Shown: one piece after another, positions 1 through 13,025 of the stretch | Position numbering within the stretch: the first letter of the stretch is position 1 | How the letters are laid out: each line of letters opens with the position of its first letter | Assembly: GCA_003508835.1 (NCBI GenBank) | Contig: PUFA01000092.1 | Coordinates: 5,084,001-5,148,000 of the forward strand | Source: Eonycteris spelaea | Taxonomy: Eukaryota > Chordata > Mammalia > Chiroptera > Pteropodidae | DNA: 64,000 nt | Reading direction: 5' to 3' | The notes under the pieces: generated by a model | Seen by the model: the letters and a program-made list of their open reading frames with translations, nothing else | The model's database searches: none | What the model was told of the DNA's origin: nothing | Made by a program: the position numbers and the translations under genes

Positions 1-3000
1 TATAATCTGGCAAATAACATGTTTTGAAAGTATCTAACATTTTCTCTTTCAGCATGAGTAGAACATAGCATATGCCAGACTGTAAATTATACCCAACATA
101 TTCTGTAACATGGAAATACTGTTCTGCTTTTCTAGGTAAGAATATGAAATCTATAACTAAATGCTCATGAACAAATAGTTTCAGTATGGGACTCTTGACA
201 AACCCATCCTCTCGAGAGGCTCTAGTATGAACACTTGCTGCTGTGTATTTTGTAAGAGAGATGCAGACTTCCATTTAGTTAACAAACTTGCAGAAAATAA
301 TTTTGAAAAAAAAAAACACCTCTTTTTAGCTCTTTCCATTTGAGAAGTATAGTATAAAGTGCTTTTCTGCCCCTCCTATCACTCAGAATTTTCTTGATAC
401 CTGTTCTCCATTCCTATGGACAATAGGAATCAACACTAGTGAACATATTTTGTGTCTTTAATTTCACATATTTTGCAAATAACAATTTCAGTTTGCCTTG
501 TCGTTAATTCATTTTTTCCCCCTGTGATATAAATGTGATAACCAAGTTAACAAAATTTCTATTTCAGCCCTCAAGAGATTTTGGGGTGGTCCTTGAATAA
601 AATGATAATCTGATAACGTTCTCTCCTTTCGAATTATTAGCAAGTATCTCAGTATGTTACGCAAGACCTGGACGTGTTGTGATGACTGTAATGATCTGGC
701 AGGCAGTGGATTCCTTTACTGAGTACTTTATTATCAGTTGCTCTATCCCTTCGGGTCTCCCTCCTTGCCATACTTGACATTTTCCAGGACTCTCCCTGCA
801 TGCCATGCTTCTGGTGCAGCTATAATTTCAAGAATTGGCACTTTTAGACTAAAAAAATTTTGAGGTTGCAAGTTAGCATCAGGCAATTAACACCAAACAC
901 CTGATTTTTATATGTCAACTCTGATTATAAACCACTGGATTATAAATTAAAATGGGAGTAGAGAAAAAAAACATGTCTATACTCTAGCTACATTTTCATA
1001 GAGAGTATATGCTTTTCTTTTATGTTTTTATAGACACAAATAACAGGCTTATTCAAATTAATAACAAATTCAAATTATTTAAAATTATTAGTAGTCATCT
1101 AACATAGTGTATATATATTTTATTTTTCAAATAATTCACAACCCACATGAGGAACTAAAGCAATAAATGATATTATGACTTTTCTATTGATATAATTTCC
1201 ACTGTAAAATTTCCTTATTAAAGTAAGCAATGGAAGTATAAGGCCATGCTTTTTAAATTTAAATTTCTGAAGTGTCTTAAGAGTTTAATTAAACAGTTCA
1301 GTTAAACAGCAAATTTTTTGTTGCCCTTTAATCTTCTTCTTTACATAAACTTGATTATGACTAACCCATGCAATTATAAATTATTCAAAGGTAAAGCATA
1401 TGGAAATTTTTCAGAGAAGTTCCAGATAGTTAAGGTAAAATAATTAAAAGGTTAAATCTAGTTAGATCACACCGTGTCTTTAAAAAACTATTCATTTGAA
1501 TTTTTGTGATCTGTATCCTAGGTCTTTATTTCCCCCATTATACATACCACAGGCTCTTTTTAATTTTGTTTTATTGTTAACATACATTGAAAGATGTTGT
1601 TTGGAATTGAGGGAGATTATGGCTCCATGTTGTCTACTGAGGAATACTGCATGATCAAGACATCTCAAGTTAGTGCTTGATGATAGAGATATGTCATTCA
1701 CTAGGCCATGGTTAGCATGAAAGACTTCTGAAACAAGAGTCACAAGTTCTAATCTCATAACTGTCTACATTCTTGCTTACCCCCAAAAAATCACTTTAGC
1801 TCTCAGAGATTGGCTGACATTTCCCATCAAACATCAACATCTATGACTCGATGCCAGTGGTGGTGCAAGAAACTCACACTGTGCAATGAGGTTATTGAAC
1901 CTCTTTCTTTTCATGCTGTTCATGATGCTTTCAAGCCCAACACATCTTGCCAACTAAGAGGGAAGCACAGCCCACTTGATGGTCATATATTCTCACTCTC
2001 CCTCTTGTAGTGGATTTAGCTAGGCATAATGCTCTGGTTTTCTTTTCTTCTCTCATTTATTTCCTTATTTCTATAGCCCAGAAACCTTAGCTTCCTTTTT
2101 TGCACAGCCATCCATGCCATGATGTGCCTTAATTTTCCAGCCGCTAGTGAAATCTAACAACTCTCTTGATTTCTAGCCCTTTGGGAGCTCTTCGGTATAC
2201 CTCCTTTGATAATATACCAATAGTGGTTAATGGCTTGGTGCTCTACTGAATCTGAGCAATGTATTTATGTTTTGAGTTTCAGTAAATAATAAAATCAAGG
2301 GAATTTTAAGAAAAGTTCTGATGTTGGTTCTTGACAAGCAGATATTAGTGAGTATATATAATCCTTGCAAAAAAAAATTATCCACTAAAAATAGTTTAGA
2401 TGGAGAAATAGTGTGAGACCCTTAGGGAGTCTTCCCATTTACCTGACTTTACTCCTAAACTTGATGCCTCATCGAATCTGTGAAGCATATTGAGCCATAA
2501 CTGGATTCCTTGTCATCAGAGCACATATAAGTAGAAGATGATCAATTCAGATTGCTTTCTTTGCTCTACACAAAATTTGAAGTTTTAAAATATCAGTTGA
2601 AAACATTGCAATTTCAAAAGCCCTTCTGAACATGTTCTAAGGGCTTAACCCAGTGACAACCTTAAAAAGTGATTTAAAATTTCTTTCTTTTATTAGTATG
2701 TTGAATTCAACTTCAGGCCTTAAATTCACAGAGGCTCCCTTAGAATTAGGACCCTTCTCGGGCCCTACATGGTCATGGATGTCCCTGTTGGGGATATAAA
2801 GGGCCCCAGGCTATGGCCCACATAGGCATTTCTGAAATTTGGGGCTTGTTAGGATTGGACTAGTTTATAGATGCAGACATGAATAAAACAGAACTAGATT
2901 TGAGTCCTTTTAAGGAACTAGGGTAGGGAGTTCAGAAGCGGGAAATCTATTCAAAACATTAATTCTGCATCAAGAACTAGATTCATAGGGGAAGTTTGCC

Positions 3001-4180
3001 ATCAAGGTAGTTGAGAACAAACAGTGGAGGTGAAATGTTAGCCATGGCATACAAGAGAAAGAGGACTTCGAAGAGCATTTGCAGTGGAATCCCTAGCAAG
3101 GAGATGACTGGTAAGGAGACTAAGCCTGGTCAGATAGTTTCACACTAAGCAGAGGCTTATTATTATTATATTTTTACTTTGATTTTTCCCATTAAAGGCA
3201 GAACATGTGTTTCTGAAGAAATGGAAAATGCAAACAATTAGAAATTTAAAAAATGATATGAGGGCAAAGAAAACAGCTCAATATAGAAATGTCTGCCTAG
3301 ATATGTGCAAGTCCAGGTCTATGAGCCCACTGTCATTATGACACTGTTAGTGGTTCATTTAATGTGGAAAGTCAAGAAAGGAAAAGAAAAGTGCAAGATT
3401 GGAGAAGACGTGGTTACGAGCATGGGCAATTACCCTTGTGTATCCTTGTATATGAACTTGTTATTTTTAAAAATACTGTTTATGAATTGAGAACAAATAG
3501 AACTGTTCACCACAGGAGGACTCATTGTCTAAAAAATGGAAGTTTTCAAAATTGTGAAAAAAGAACATAGGTTTAGATGATAGACTGTCTCTATAAAGAA
3601 TACAACATGCTCTCTTGCAGCTGTTTTTGGACTGAAGTCTGTGGAAGCTAGAAGATTTCCTTCAGTATACCATGTGCTTTATAAGAGTAGAGTTGAGGAC
3701 ACTTCTGTCAATTTTAGGTACAGTTTATACTGAGCTTCTTTTTATTCCTACACAGTGCTTCAGTTCTTTTATAAAACTCCACCCATGTCTTCCTCTAGCC
3801 ACAGAACTTTGTTGACCCATTCATTTTTTTATTCCCATGTGGTCTCAGATTATTCTTCTTCCATGAGCATTACTGTAGTTTCCAATGTTCACAACCTCAC
3901 TTTTCACACAATTATAGATATTCAGGAATGTTATTATTTTTGAGAGTAAAATATTTTAAACAGAAATGTATCAAAAAAACCCAAGAAGGTTGAAAGATTT
4001 TGGCTAGGAGTACTAATGTGCTATGATATTATAAGCATATTATACCTTTGTTTTTTTTTTCCTATGGGACTGGTCACCAATTATTCTAAGAACAAGTGGA
4101 CCATCTTAAATATGCCATTATTACATTTAGTGTACTGAAGACCTGTCTTAATCCACACCTTATGTCCCTCTAGTCACCTA
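1..4180. other. Unclassified AT-rich DNA, no gene
   Basis: No repeat family or coding gene is recognised here. Open frames are all under 90 codons and are interrupted in every frame. The part at about 2720-3130 is somewhat richer in G and C than its surroundings and may hold an unrecognised old transposon or LTR remnant. An A-run lies near 307-317. Confidence 0.6.
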
Positions 4181-4184
4181 CCCA

Positions 4185-4360
4185 TCTAACACCTCTATTA
4201 GGTTCTAGGATGCAATGATATACAAATCAGTAACACGTCTTCATAGGATCTGGTGGGAGTGGGAATGTAAAGTTAAGAAAATCATCATACAACTATCAAA
4301 TTCAAGCCATGCTAAATGACATGAGTGAAAGGTACAGTGAGCTATGATGGTTTGTGTTAA
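4185..4360 (-). repeat. Possible L2 LINE 3'-end remnant
   Basis: The order of words (a 'ttctaggatgcaatgatata' type stretch, then a segment resembling 'catggagcttacattc', then a tail with 'ctatcaaattcaag') resembles the reverse complement of the L2 3' untranslated region. Divergence is high and the match is weak. Confidence 0.4.
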
Positions 4361-5460
4361 TATTGCAAAGCAATTTCTTCACACATGGCATCTAACTTTG
4401 AAGGCAAAAAGTGAATTAGCCTTATTTAACCTGGCTAGATTTGTTATTTGAATTAAAGGGGAAAAAAAAGAAAACTACAGTTAAGTAATAAGTAAAGATT
4501 TATTCAGTTATGATCCACACATCTCTAGTTTGCTACTTAACAACTTTGTAACTTCCCTTTGGTTTCTATAAAAATGGCTTTCTGCAAAAATGGGTGGAAT
4601 TTTTATCACCAATCATCTGGTGTTTACATGGGTTTCTGTGTATTCTCAATTTACCTGCCTTGGGAATCTCACACATCACCTGAAGAATATCATCTGGCTT
4701 ATAAGTGAAAAGCTTTGTTTATGTTCAAAACTAGGAGACTAAATATTCAGTCATAACCTCATAATCATGATAGGTACACACTGTATTCAGTACTAGTAAA
4801 AGGAGTCATTGAACATTTCACTTTTGATAAATGTGTTTCAGTTCCTATGGTCTGGTCACGCTTGTGGTAGGGCAACCCAGTAATGTGAGCCAAACCGTGC
4901 CCTCAAATTATATACTGAGATTCTCTAAAATTCAACTGTAGCTATTTATGTGTTGACTGATCACTATTACTATAGAAAAATATCCTTTTAATTCAATGAA
5001 TTTAATGGAGTTATTTATAGGGCAAGATTTGTCTACAAGTATATATCATATATATAATATATAATGAATGTATGTCTTATGTATATACACATAAACACTA
5101 TATAACAAAAAACTACATGAAAAATATGAATATTCAATGAAACACATTAATTATTAATTTTTCATTGTTTCCTTTATTGGCTGATATCTAGTATATAACT
5201 ACTAGCATTTATTAGTTATATAGTAAAGTTTTAGAGACAGACAAGAAAGCAAGTAAAGGCATTTAAAAGATAAAGAATTCACTCAAGATCATTTTCAGAG
5301 CTAGGTAAAGTATGATATTTTCCTGGGCAGCTTTTCTCTACGCCTCTGTCAATAAATTCCATCCGTATTTCTATAAGAGAACATATATTTCCACTCCCTT
5401 GTTATTAAGAAATGCCCATATTAAGAATCAAATACCAATTTTATTTTTATTTTCACTTTT
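4361..5460. other. Unclassified AT-rich DNA
   Basis: No gene or clear repeat is seen. A short degenerate TA-rich tract lies at about 5040-5070. Confidence 0.55.
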
Positions 5461-5630
5461 GGTTTTAACCTTGACTCTGTCTCTTATGCCCTTGGGCAAA
5501 TACAATTCTTCTGAATTTCAAAGTTTTCACAAAAATGATAATAATAATATCTCTTCATTGAGTCTCTCAAAGAATTACTGTGAAGATAAAATAAAATGAC
5601 ATTTGTAAAACAGCTTTGTAATCTATAATA
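5461..5630 (+). repeat. MIR SINE remnant
   Basis: The stretch follows the MIR order: 'cttgggcaaa' (the ttgggcaag box), a diverged 'tcagtttcctcatctgtaaaatg' equivalent, a run of 'ataataataat', then 'gaagataaaataaaatgac' and 'gtaaaacagctttg', corresponding to the MIR 3' region. MIR is an ancient tRNA-derived SINE shared by mammals. The copy is old and incomplete. Confidence 0.75.
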
Positions 5631-5640
5631 TGCTGTGTGA

Positions 5641-6730
5641 ATATATTATTAAAGTAAACTCTTTTCTTCTATTTTTAATGGAAAAGCTGACCTGTAGTAG
5701 AAAACTGCTCAGAATATGATGTTATACCTAAGATCAGTCATTTTTAACTTTAGAATGAATTCAGAAGGTATGGGGTGGGAACCAGTGGTGGGAAGAGAGT
5801 GAGGGAATGTTCTTGGCACGAACTAGTTGATAACAAGATAGAATAAGCTGTTTTGATCAATCTCCAAAAATTTATTAAGATGTTCTTGTAGTGAGTAAAA
5901 GTTTTCCTTCTTTCCAGAATTGGTTCTAATTTTTTATTTTTGGACACACTACACACTTTTTTTGTTATTTCCTGATAACACTATATGATTACATATTGTT
6001 TTATTGGATTTTCCTATCATTCTACAACATCCTAAGACCTCTTGGAATCTTTTTTTAGTCAGTTAATCAAAATGAGTTGTCCTTTTCTTTCCAGGTCAGT
6101 TTTGAGCTTGATAGGTACATTACCTATATTTTCATTGTGTTTTTTTTTTAATAGGAGATTAAGTACATGCTAGTATATACTTGCCTCTTAACCTCTACCT
6201 TTAGAGCTGTGAGGCTAGTGTCTACATTTTCTGATGTTTTTGAAGAGCGAGAGCGAGAGAACTAGAAACTAGAAAGTGAGAAAAACAAACCAGAATTGAG
6301 AGATGAAAAGAAACAACTCTGATTGAACTAGGTCAAGTTGTGTCTGAAGACCTCTCCTGGACTTCTGTTTTCCTTCATGGTTGTACTTATAATGACTTTA
6401 GAAACTATAACTGAAGGTGAAGACACATGGCAGAACCTAACCATGTATGTTTTTAATATTTTTAAGAGTTGTAAACCTAGTTCATGAGAGTAGTATAAAG
6501 TAAGGCAGAATTTCTTCAAATTAAAAGAATGTTGAGGTCCCATGCAATAGCTTTTACTATCTTTGTAGAGGTCTCATCACAATTTCAGAAAGTCCAGTTC
6601 ACTTTATGGTCTATGGTGTCTCTTGGAGATGTTCATATGCATTGTGGCATCCAGTCTTAGAGCTATAATAGATAACACAAATAATTCTAGCAAAATGAAG
6701 AATGAAAGACCAACAGGTCACTTAAGGAAT
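5641..6730. other. Unclassified AT-rich DNA
   Basis: No gene or recognised repeat. A short 'gagcgagagcgagaga' purine stretch occurs near 6245-6260. Confidence 0.55.
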
Positions 6731-6732
6731 TT

Positions 6733-6873
6733 AGTGGTGTGTATATATATATATACACATGCATATATATAGTATACACACACATATGTAAACACTATAC
6801 TGTAGTATAATAATATATATAATATATATGTAGTATAATATATTATATATATACTTCAATATAAATGTATACT

Positions 6874-6912
<39 letters not shown>
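6733..6912. repeat. Compound TA/CA microsatellite
   Basis: Tracts of (TA)n alternate with (CA)n and 'gtata' words over about 180 bp. The purest stretch is (AT)n at about 6885-6909. Such tracts arise by replication slippage and are usually length-polymorphic. Open frames here are artefacts of the repeat. Confidence 0.9.
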
Positions 6913-9575
6913 TAGTCACTCAGAAATATCTTATCTGAAAAACTTTTATTTCCTGAGATAAAGTGGAGGAGTTAGAAAATGATAAAATTGAACCCAAAGA
7001 TGTGGGCTCTGTGAACTTCTAAGAAAACCACATGATACACTAATAATAATAATAATAACAGTAAAGTTTAGTTTATTATTTAGGATTATGACAAAAATTA
7101 CCTTTATGTCTATAATTCTAAGACAATACTCATGGTCTTCAAGCAACCTCACTCAGCCTTGCCAACTCAGAAGCTAGTTACCTTCTAGAGGTTAAGTGTC
7201 TTTAACTCTATGGAGAATTAAAATTATAGTCCTGAAAATTGACTATAGAGTGATGAAACAAACCAAATCTACAGTATTACATTTTTTGTGTGATGATATA
7301 TAATTTGTGTAGATTTCGGTATTTTAAGCTTTTTTTAAAGGGAAATTTTTTCCTATTAGAGCAACAAATGAATAACTGAGTAACAAATTGAGTAATTATC
7401 TTAAACTTGTGATTTTTAGTTAAATCTTACAACATTTAAAAATAATGTTAGAACATGGCAGAAATCCCAAAGCTTATCATATTATAGGTAAGGCCTTATG
7501 AGAATTATGAAAGTACATAGAAAAAAATCTTAATAATACTATTTTAAATAATACTTCAAAGGAAATAAATATATTACATTTATAACTACAATTTAAAAGT
7601 ATTTAAGGAAATACACGTAATAACATTGCAAAAGCTTTATAATAGGTGATTATTAAATTAGTTTCAACTGATAAATAGAATAATAAGATATATAAATTGA
7701 ACTAAAAGATTTAAGAAGTGTTTTAAATTGGTAACAATTAAAAGTGGAATATTAATATACCAGTATTCTCAGTGAATAATTTTTTTGGTTTATAAAATCC
7801 ACCTTCTAGGGTATCAAAAAACTCAGCTTGACAATATAACTATTTTATAGTCAAAGTCAACCTTGAATTTTTAGTTATATAAACCAATATATTTTCTTTT
7901 TCTTCTTTTAAAGTATTAAGTTACTCTGCATTGGTTATATAAGAGTTGAACTCAAAGTGTTTGAATAATACACTCAGATTTTATGGGATTTTGGTGTGGG
8001 GGAAAAAAAGCCTTGGAGATATGTTGAGTGAATATCTGGGAAAATATATTTTATGTATGTATTATATTAGACGCAGTTTTGTATCTTAGTCTCTTGGTTA
8101 ACTTCCTATTGTAAAATAATTTAACTCTGTGTATCAAAACTATTTTGGGGGGAGTAGGGCCTACCATTTAAAGAAATAAAGTCTAATTTCTTCCCATTCC
8201 ACATTAACCAGATAAAGTGATCTAGATTCTTTACTAGCCCTTATGGCCTGGTCAGACATTTAACTATAGGCCATAGGCTACAATTGCCTAGAGTATTAGG
8301 TTACAAGAGATAGTGACCCTTAGAAGCTAGAAATTCCTCTTAATTTGTGAAACAGGCCATGTATAAGATGTGCTAAAGGAGACACAGTTAAGACACTGAT
8401 TCCTTGACTCAGGTACCACCACTAACTAAACTTCTTCCTGCCACTTACAACTAGGACTGCAAGATTTATGTTAAATTTCAGATAAACAATAGATAAATTT
8501 TCAGTATAAGTATGTCCCATAAAATATATAGCACATATTTATACTAAAATATTATTTGTTATTTTAGTGAAATTCAGGTTTTTTATTTGCTCAATCCAAC
8601 AACACCATCTATAACCCCACCAATTGCATCAGGTGATAGCAGAGATGGGCCTCAAAGTCTGGTCAGCATGTTCCTCTCTGGTTCACTTCTAATTTTCCCT
8701 TGTCCTTGTGGGTCTTCAATAATAGTTTTAAAACTCCTGGTCAAAATGAAAGGCAATGAACTCCTGACCTAAAGTGGTTGTCAGGGAAATGGAAAAAAAA
8801 AAAAAGTAAGAAGCATTTTGGACATAGAACTGAGAGATTAGGAATTCAAAGATGATTTGAATTTTTCAATCTCAGGTGAATAGGACAATGGCTATGTCAT
8901 TAAGAGTGACAGGAAAATCAGGAGTCAGGGCCAGTTTGAAATGCCAATTTGAAGATGGTTAGCAGGTAGCTTTCCACTTCCAAGGTTTTGCTTTATAATA
9001 AATTATTGAGCATTTGATTGGAACTGCTTCAAAAAAGAATCATTTTGTTTTTTTTTAAAGTTTGGAAGAACACAGACCGCAAAAGTTGGTTTGATGTATT
9101 CTCCCCAGCTTTCCCCTTCTCTTTACTATCCTTTATTCTTTTTCTACATCAACCGAAATAAACAGGGCTTTTACATAAGGGTGTCTCTAGGACAAATCTC
9201 AGTTCTGAGAACCAGGATTTTTATTTCAAAAAACATTAAAAACACTCCTCGGAGCTCAATAAGGAATGTACTCACTATTGAGAAAAAAGGAGACATCATG
9301 AGATTAGGTCCCAGCTGGCCTGTGTGGCTAGAATCAAAGGCTCACCAGAACAGCCATCGTGACTCATGGAAAGAATAGTGTAACTATCTGTTCTTCGCCC
9401 TTCTTCCCACCAACCCTACAACAAAACCTGACAACAATTAAATAAAATGTCGGTGCCTACTATAGCTAAGAGAGAGGGAAAAAGAATAATTTCATGTATT
9501 TATATAACTTTTCTGGAGGGCATTTTTGAAAAAAATCAATTAAATTAAAAATACTTATATCCATCAACTTAGAAA
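6913..9575. other. Unclassified AT-rich DNA, no gene
   Basis: No coding gene is visible. A (TAA)n microsatellite of about seven units occurs at 7040-7058. The 8590-8770 part is richer in G and C and open for 61 codons on the + strand, without recognisable similarity. The rest is AT-rich unique sequence. Confidence 0.55.
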
Positions 9576-9579
9576 TTTC

Positions 9580-9860
9580 CACCTGAAAATTAAATTAAGA
9601 ACATAATCAGAACATATTTATATAAAGATATTTATAGAAAGATGTTTATAGCATCATTGTTTAGAATATTGAAAACATCCTAATGTTCATTAACAGTAGA
9701 TTTAAATACATTATACATTCTCATATAATAGAATTTTACCTAGACATTAATATATTTTAGAATAGTAAGTTATTTAGGAGGATATTTACAATAAATTGCT
9801 AAATCAGAAAATTAGTTATAAAATATTATTCCCACAGTATTTTTTAAAAAATACACTACA
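9580..9860 (+). mobile_element. Old L1M LINE, 3' end of ORF2 and start of 3'UTR
   Basis: Reading forward there is an eroded version of the L1 passage on 'tttatagca..attgtttagaatattgaaaacatcctaatgttc', followed by the acidic 'aatagaattttac' and 'atattattcccacagta' words typical of old L1M 3' ends. The matching downstream part resumes at 10345, so the two are best read as one element split by intervening DNA. Confidence 0.7.
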
Positions 9861-10344
9861 TGAATATTTTCCTGGGAGTGGGAAGGATCATTAAAAATGG
9901 GGAATATACTTAAAAGAGGAGTCAGGATATTGCCCTTAGGATTTTGTGACTTATAGGGCTACAGTAGGAGAGAAACTAGCAAGAGGCCAAGAAAGTATGG
10001 TTGGAATGGATCAAAGGAAAAAGGCAATAGGCATTAAATAAAAGAAGGTATTTTATAACAGGAATGGTGGCAAAAAATACGAAAAATCTTAGAAAGATGA
10101 GGGAAAGGATTAGGAATTATTTCAGAAAAGCTCCAGTAAGATTGAGGGCTAAGTAAGGTAATTATTTTGGGAAAGGATATTTTAAATAGAATGGTAGAGA
10201 TGGCTATAGGCTCAACTGAGTCATAAGATAGTAAAAAAGATTGAGTATAAAATCAAAGAACCAAGTGGTATTTAAGTATTTACACTACACTGTTATTTTA
10301 TAAGAGGGTAAACTCCAGATTTTAAAATATTAAAAACATTTATT
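9861..10344. other. Unclassified DNA separating two halves of one L1M element
   Basis: This purine-rich segment sits between two L1M pieces that are adjacent in the family consensus. It is therefore likely an insertion, though I cannot name a family or find target-site duplications. Confidence 0.4.
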
Positions 10345-10556
10345 AAAATATAAAAGTTAAAATTAAAAAATACATGCATAAATATTCATAGAAAAACTGG
10401 AAGGGTATGAAACAAAATGTCAATAGTGATTCTCTGTGTGGCAAAATTACAAATGGTTCTTATTTTCTTCCACCTCCTTTTATGTTCCAATTTACTATAG
10501 CTATCATGTGTTTTCTTTGAAATTCAAAAAATATGCTATTCAATAAACAATTATTT
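10345..10556 (+). mobile_element. Old L1M LINE 3'UTR, continuation of the 9580 element
   Basis: The words 'gaaaaactggaagg', 'caatagtgattctctgtgtgg' (shortened) and 'ggttcttattttcttc', ending in 'tcaataaacaattattt', follow the order of an old L1M 3'UTR, including the terminal AATAAA-like signal. Same strand and order as the 9580-9860 piece. Confidence 0.7.
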
Positions 10557-12150
10557 AAATAAAATGGAATAGTAATGAGTGCCTTTAAATCTCAATTTTA
10601 GTAGTATGAGAAAATGTTAAAAACCATTTATTTGCTTATTGATTTAAAAAACAAAGTAGACTAGCAGGAAAGAATTCAGTTCTTCAAACCTAGTAGCCCA
10701 CCTACAATTTTTTGCATTTGGAGAATTGATTTAAATTTGAGTTCATCTAATCTTTTCAAAAGATGACCTCCAGATTTTAAAACTAAATTTTAACAGTGTC
10801 TCTAAAATGCTGGAAAGATTTTCTTAGACATAAAAATTGCTCTTTAAATAACATTTGATGACTTGTGTTTAAAGAAACTAGAAACATAGATTTAAAACTT
10901 AAAGACAAATGAGCTTTGCAAAACAGCTTTAACATTATTTTCTGACCAATTAAAAATAACTGTAAAAAGTAAAAGTAAACTAAGATGAAAGTCACTGTAA
11001 CTTGTAACTTGATGCAAAGTATCTAAAGCAAAAATCGACCATTTTACATGATTGACAGAGACCAAGTACATTCTCCATAAATGTATTCAGTCCCAAATCA
11101 AATAAAAATTCTCTTAAACCAACTATAATGATTCTTAAAATAGAAAGTTTCTTGAGGTTATGGAGAACCACAACCTTCCAGCCACCCAAAAAGCTTTCTA
11201 CTTTTTGGAATAGGCATCTATTTTGAGTGAAGTATTTTGAGTCCAGTTCTCAGTGACAATGCTGAAGTTATTCCTTTGGGCATTTCTGGGGTGGTGCTAG
11301 GAAGAACTAACATTGTGTGTGGTCTGTGTTCCTACAATAATGATAAATGACTGAAAAGATCTCAGAAGGCAAGCGGATAATGCACCTAAATCTTATTTTG
11401 TGTCAGTGGTTTCTGGGTAATGAAATCTTCAAGGGATGCATAAATGGAATTACTTGAATTAATTTTGTTAATTTTAGTGGGTATTGATGTGATATCACCC
11501 CCCTGAAGTCTGTTAGGGAGTACTGATTACTCATTTTAAACAACTGCTTGCCCAGGTAGGTTATTCTTAAATGTAGTGCGTTACCTCAGTTTTACAGTTG
11601 CACATGATACTGCTGGTTCGGTATTGCAGAGCTAGTCTTCCTGTTAACAGTAGGGCTTATGCTTGAGCTGTTTCTGGAGGAGATGACTTGACACATGGCT
11701 TCAATCTTCTTTCTCCGGCAGCTTGTAAAACCAGCCAGTTGGCAGATTCTAACAGAATCTATAACAGAAATATGGGCTGCTATTCTTGCACTGAGCTGGG
11801 GTTCTGTTGTTATAGCAGAAATGAATTTTTCACAACATGAAATATTATCTAGTAAGAGAAGAAGTAAAGTGAGGGGGGATGGGAGAGGTGTGAGGGTACA
11901 TGGAGGCACATACAGATGATTAAATATAGAAATGTAATACAGGGCTGATAATGTCAATTGTGCATGGGTGACTATTGTGTAAAATGGGCAGATCTCACTG
12001 TTTCAGTTGTTCATGTAGCGTAGTGCCTGTTCAAAGTCTATCATTGTGATAGTACAGTAGTTGATTCTCCCAAGCTTCGATAGTTTTTTTCCAAGATAGA
12101 GATCATCAAAAATTATTCCATTTCCATGTTTCTCTGTATGGATGAAGTAA
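10557..12150. other. Unclassified DNA, one weak exon candidate inside
   Basis: No repeat family is recognised. The 11490-11960 part has higher GC and contains the reverse-strand frame listed separately at 11592-11848. The remainder shows no coding signal. Confidence 0.5.
11592..11848 (-). other. Possible terminal coding exon (weak)
   Basis: On the reverse strand a pyrimidine-rich run ending 'cttcttctcttactag' gives a reasonable splice acceptor, directly followed by about 85 open codons ending in TAA. The peptide reads NISCCEKFISAIT near its start and ends NQQYHVQL. It includes a basic patch, SCRRKKIEAMC. I recognise no domain or gene, and no polyadenylation signal was seen close downstream. 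An open frame of this length can occur by chance in DNA of this composition, so chance remains the likelier explanation. Confidence 0.15.
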
Positions 12151-12154
12151 AAAT

Positions 12155-12310
12155 TGAATTGGAGTCACAAATCTGGAGTTCTAATCTAGTTCCACTGTCG
12201 GTAAATTGTATGTTAGGCAATAGCTTACCCTCGTTGAACTTCAGTTTTCCTTAACTATAAAATGAAACATTTGGAGTAGATGATCACCAAGATCTGTATT
12301 AGCCCTCAGA
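12155..12310 (+). repeat. MIR SINE remnant
   Basis: The order 'tctggagttctaatc', 'ttaggcaatagcttac', 'ttcagttttccttaac', 'tataaaatgaaac' and 'agatgatcaccaagatctg' follows the MIR consensus from the body into the variant 3' end that carries an 'agatgatct' word. Diverged but colinear. Confidence 0.85.
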
Positions 12311-12900
12311 TTCGAAATCACAATATTCGAAGTCACAATATTGGCCTGTCCCACTTGGAACAGTGATTCCTGTTTCTAGTCTCAACGACCTGAAAGACTG
12401 ACTTGATATGTATGACCTTCTTTTAGGTAATTTTCCCTCTTGCAATTCAAGACCTTTCTCCTCAGGATTTTAAGCTTAACTCTTATTTAAATATATTTGA
12501 CATATATGAGTTTGGCTGAGAATAAAAATGACTTTCCATATAATTAACAATTGAGTAAGAAATTATGATAGATAAATCATAGCTTAAACATTTTCATTAA
12601 ATGAGTAATTTGGGGCACAGCATTTTATGTTTTAGGAACAGAGTTTTATATATTGAAAGAACATAACACATTCTCTACTTCACAGAACTTTGTAAATATT
12701 GAATGGGAGAGTGTTCGAAATATGATAGTATTTTGAAAACAATTTCTATACATGAGCATGGTGATATTCTATATTATGCTTATTAAAGTATCAGAATAGT
12801 ATAACATATCATTAAAAAGTCTTAAGTCAAGGCTATTATTTTGTAGAAACAATAAAGTCAGAATTAAAGAAAGAAATTGAGATATTTTGGCATTATTTGT

Positions 12901-13025
12901 TTATCCATTTAACAAATGTTTATTGAATACCTATTAAGTAACAGGCTCTGTTCTTGGTATTTGGAATATATCAGTGAAAAAACAGACAGTAATCTCTGTG
13001 TCCATGGAGTTTACATTTTATTAGT
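12901..13025 (-). mobile_element. L2 LINE 3' end
   Basis: Begins 'ccatttaacaaatgtttatt' and continues with 'gaatacctattaagtaacag', 'tctgttcttggtatttgg' and 'catggagtttacattttatt'. This is the well-known reverse complement of the L2 3' terminus. Confidence 0.9.
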
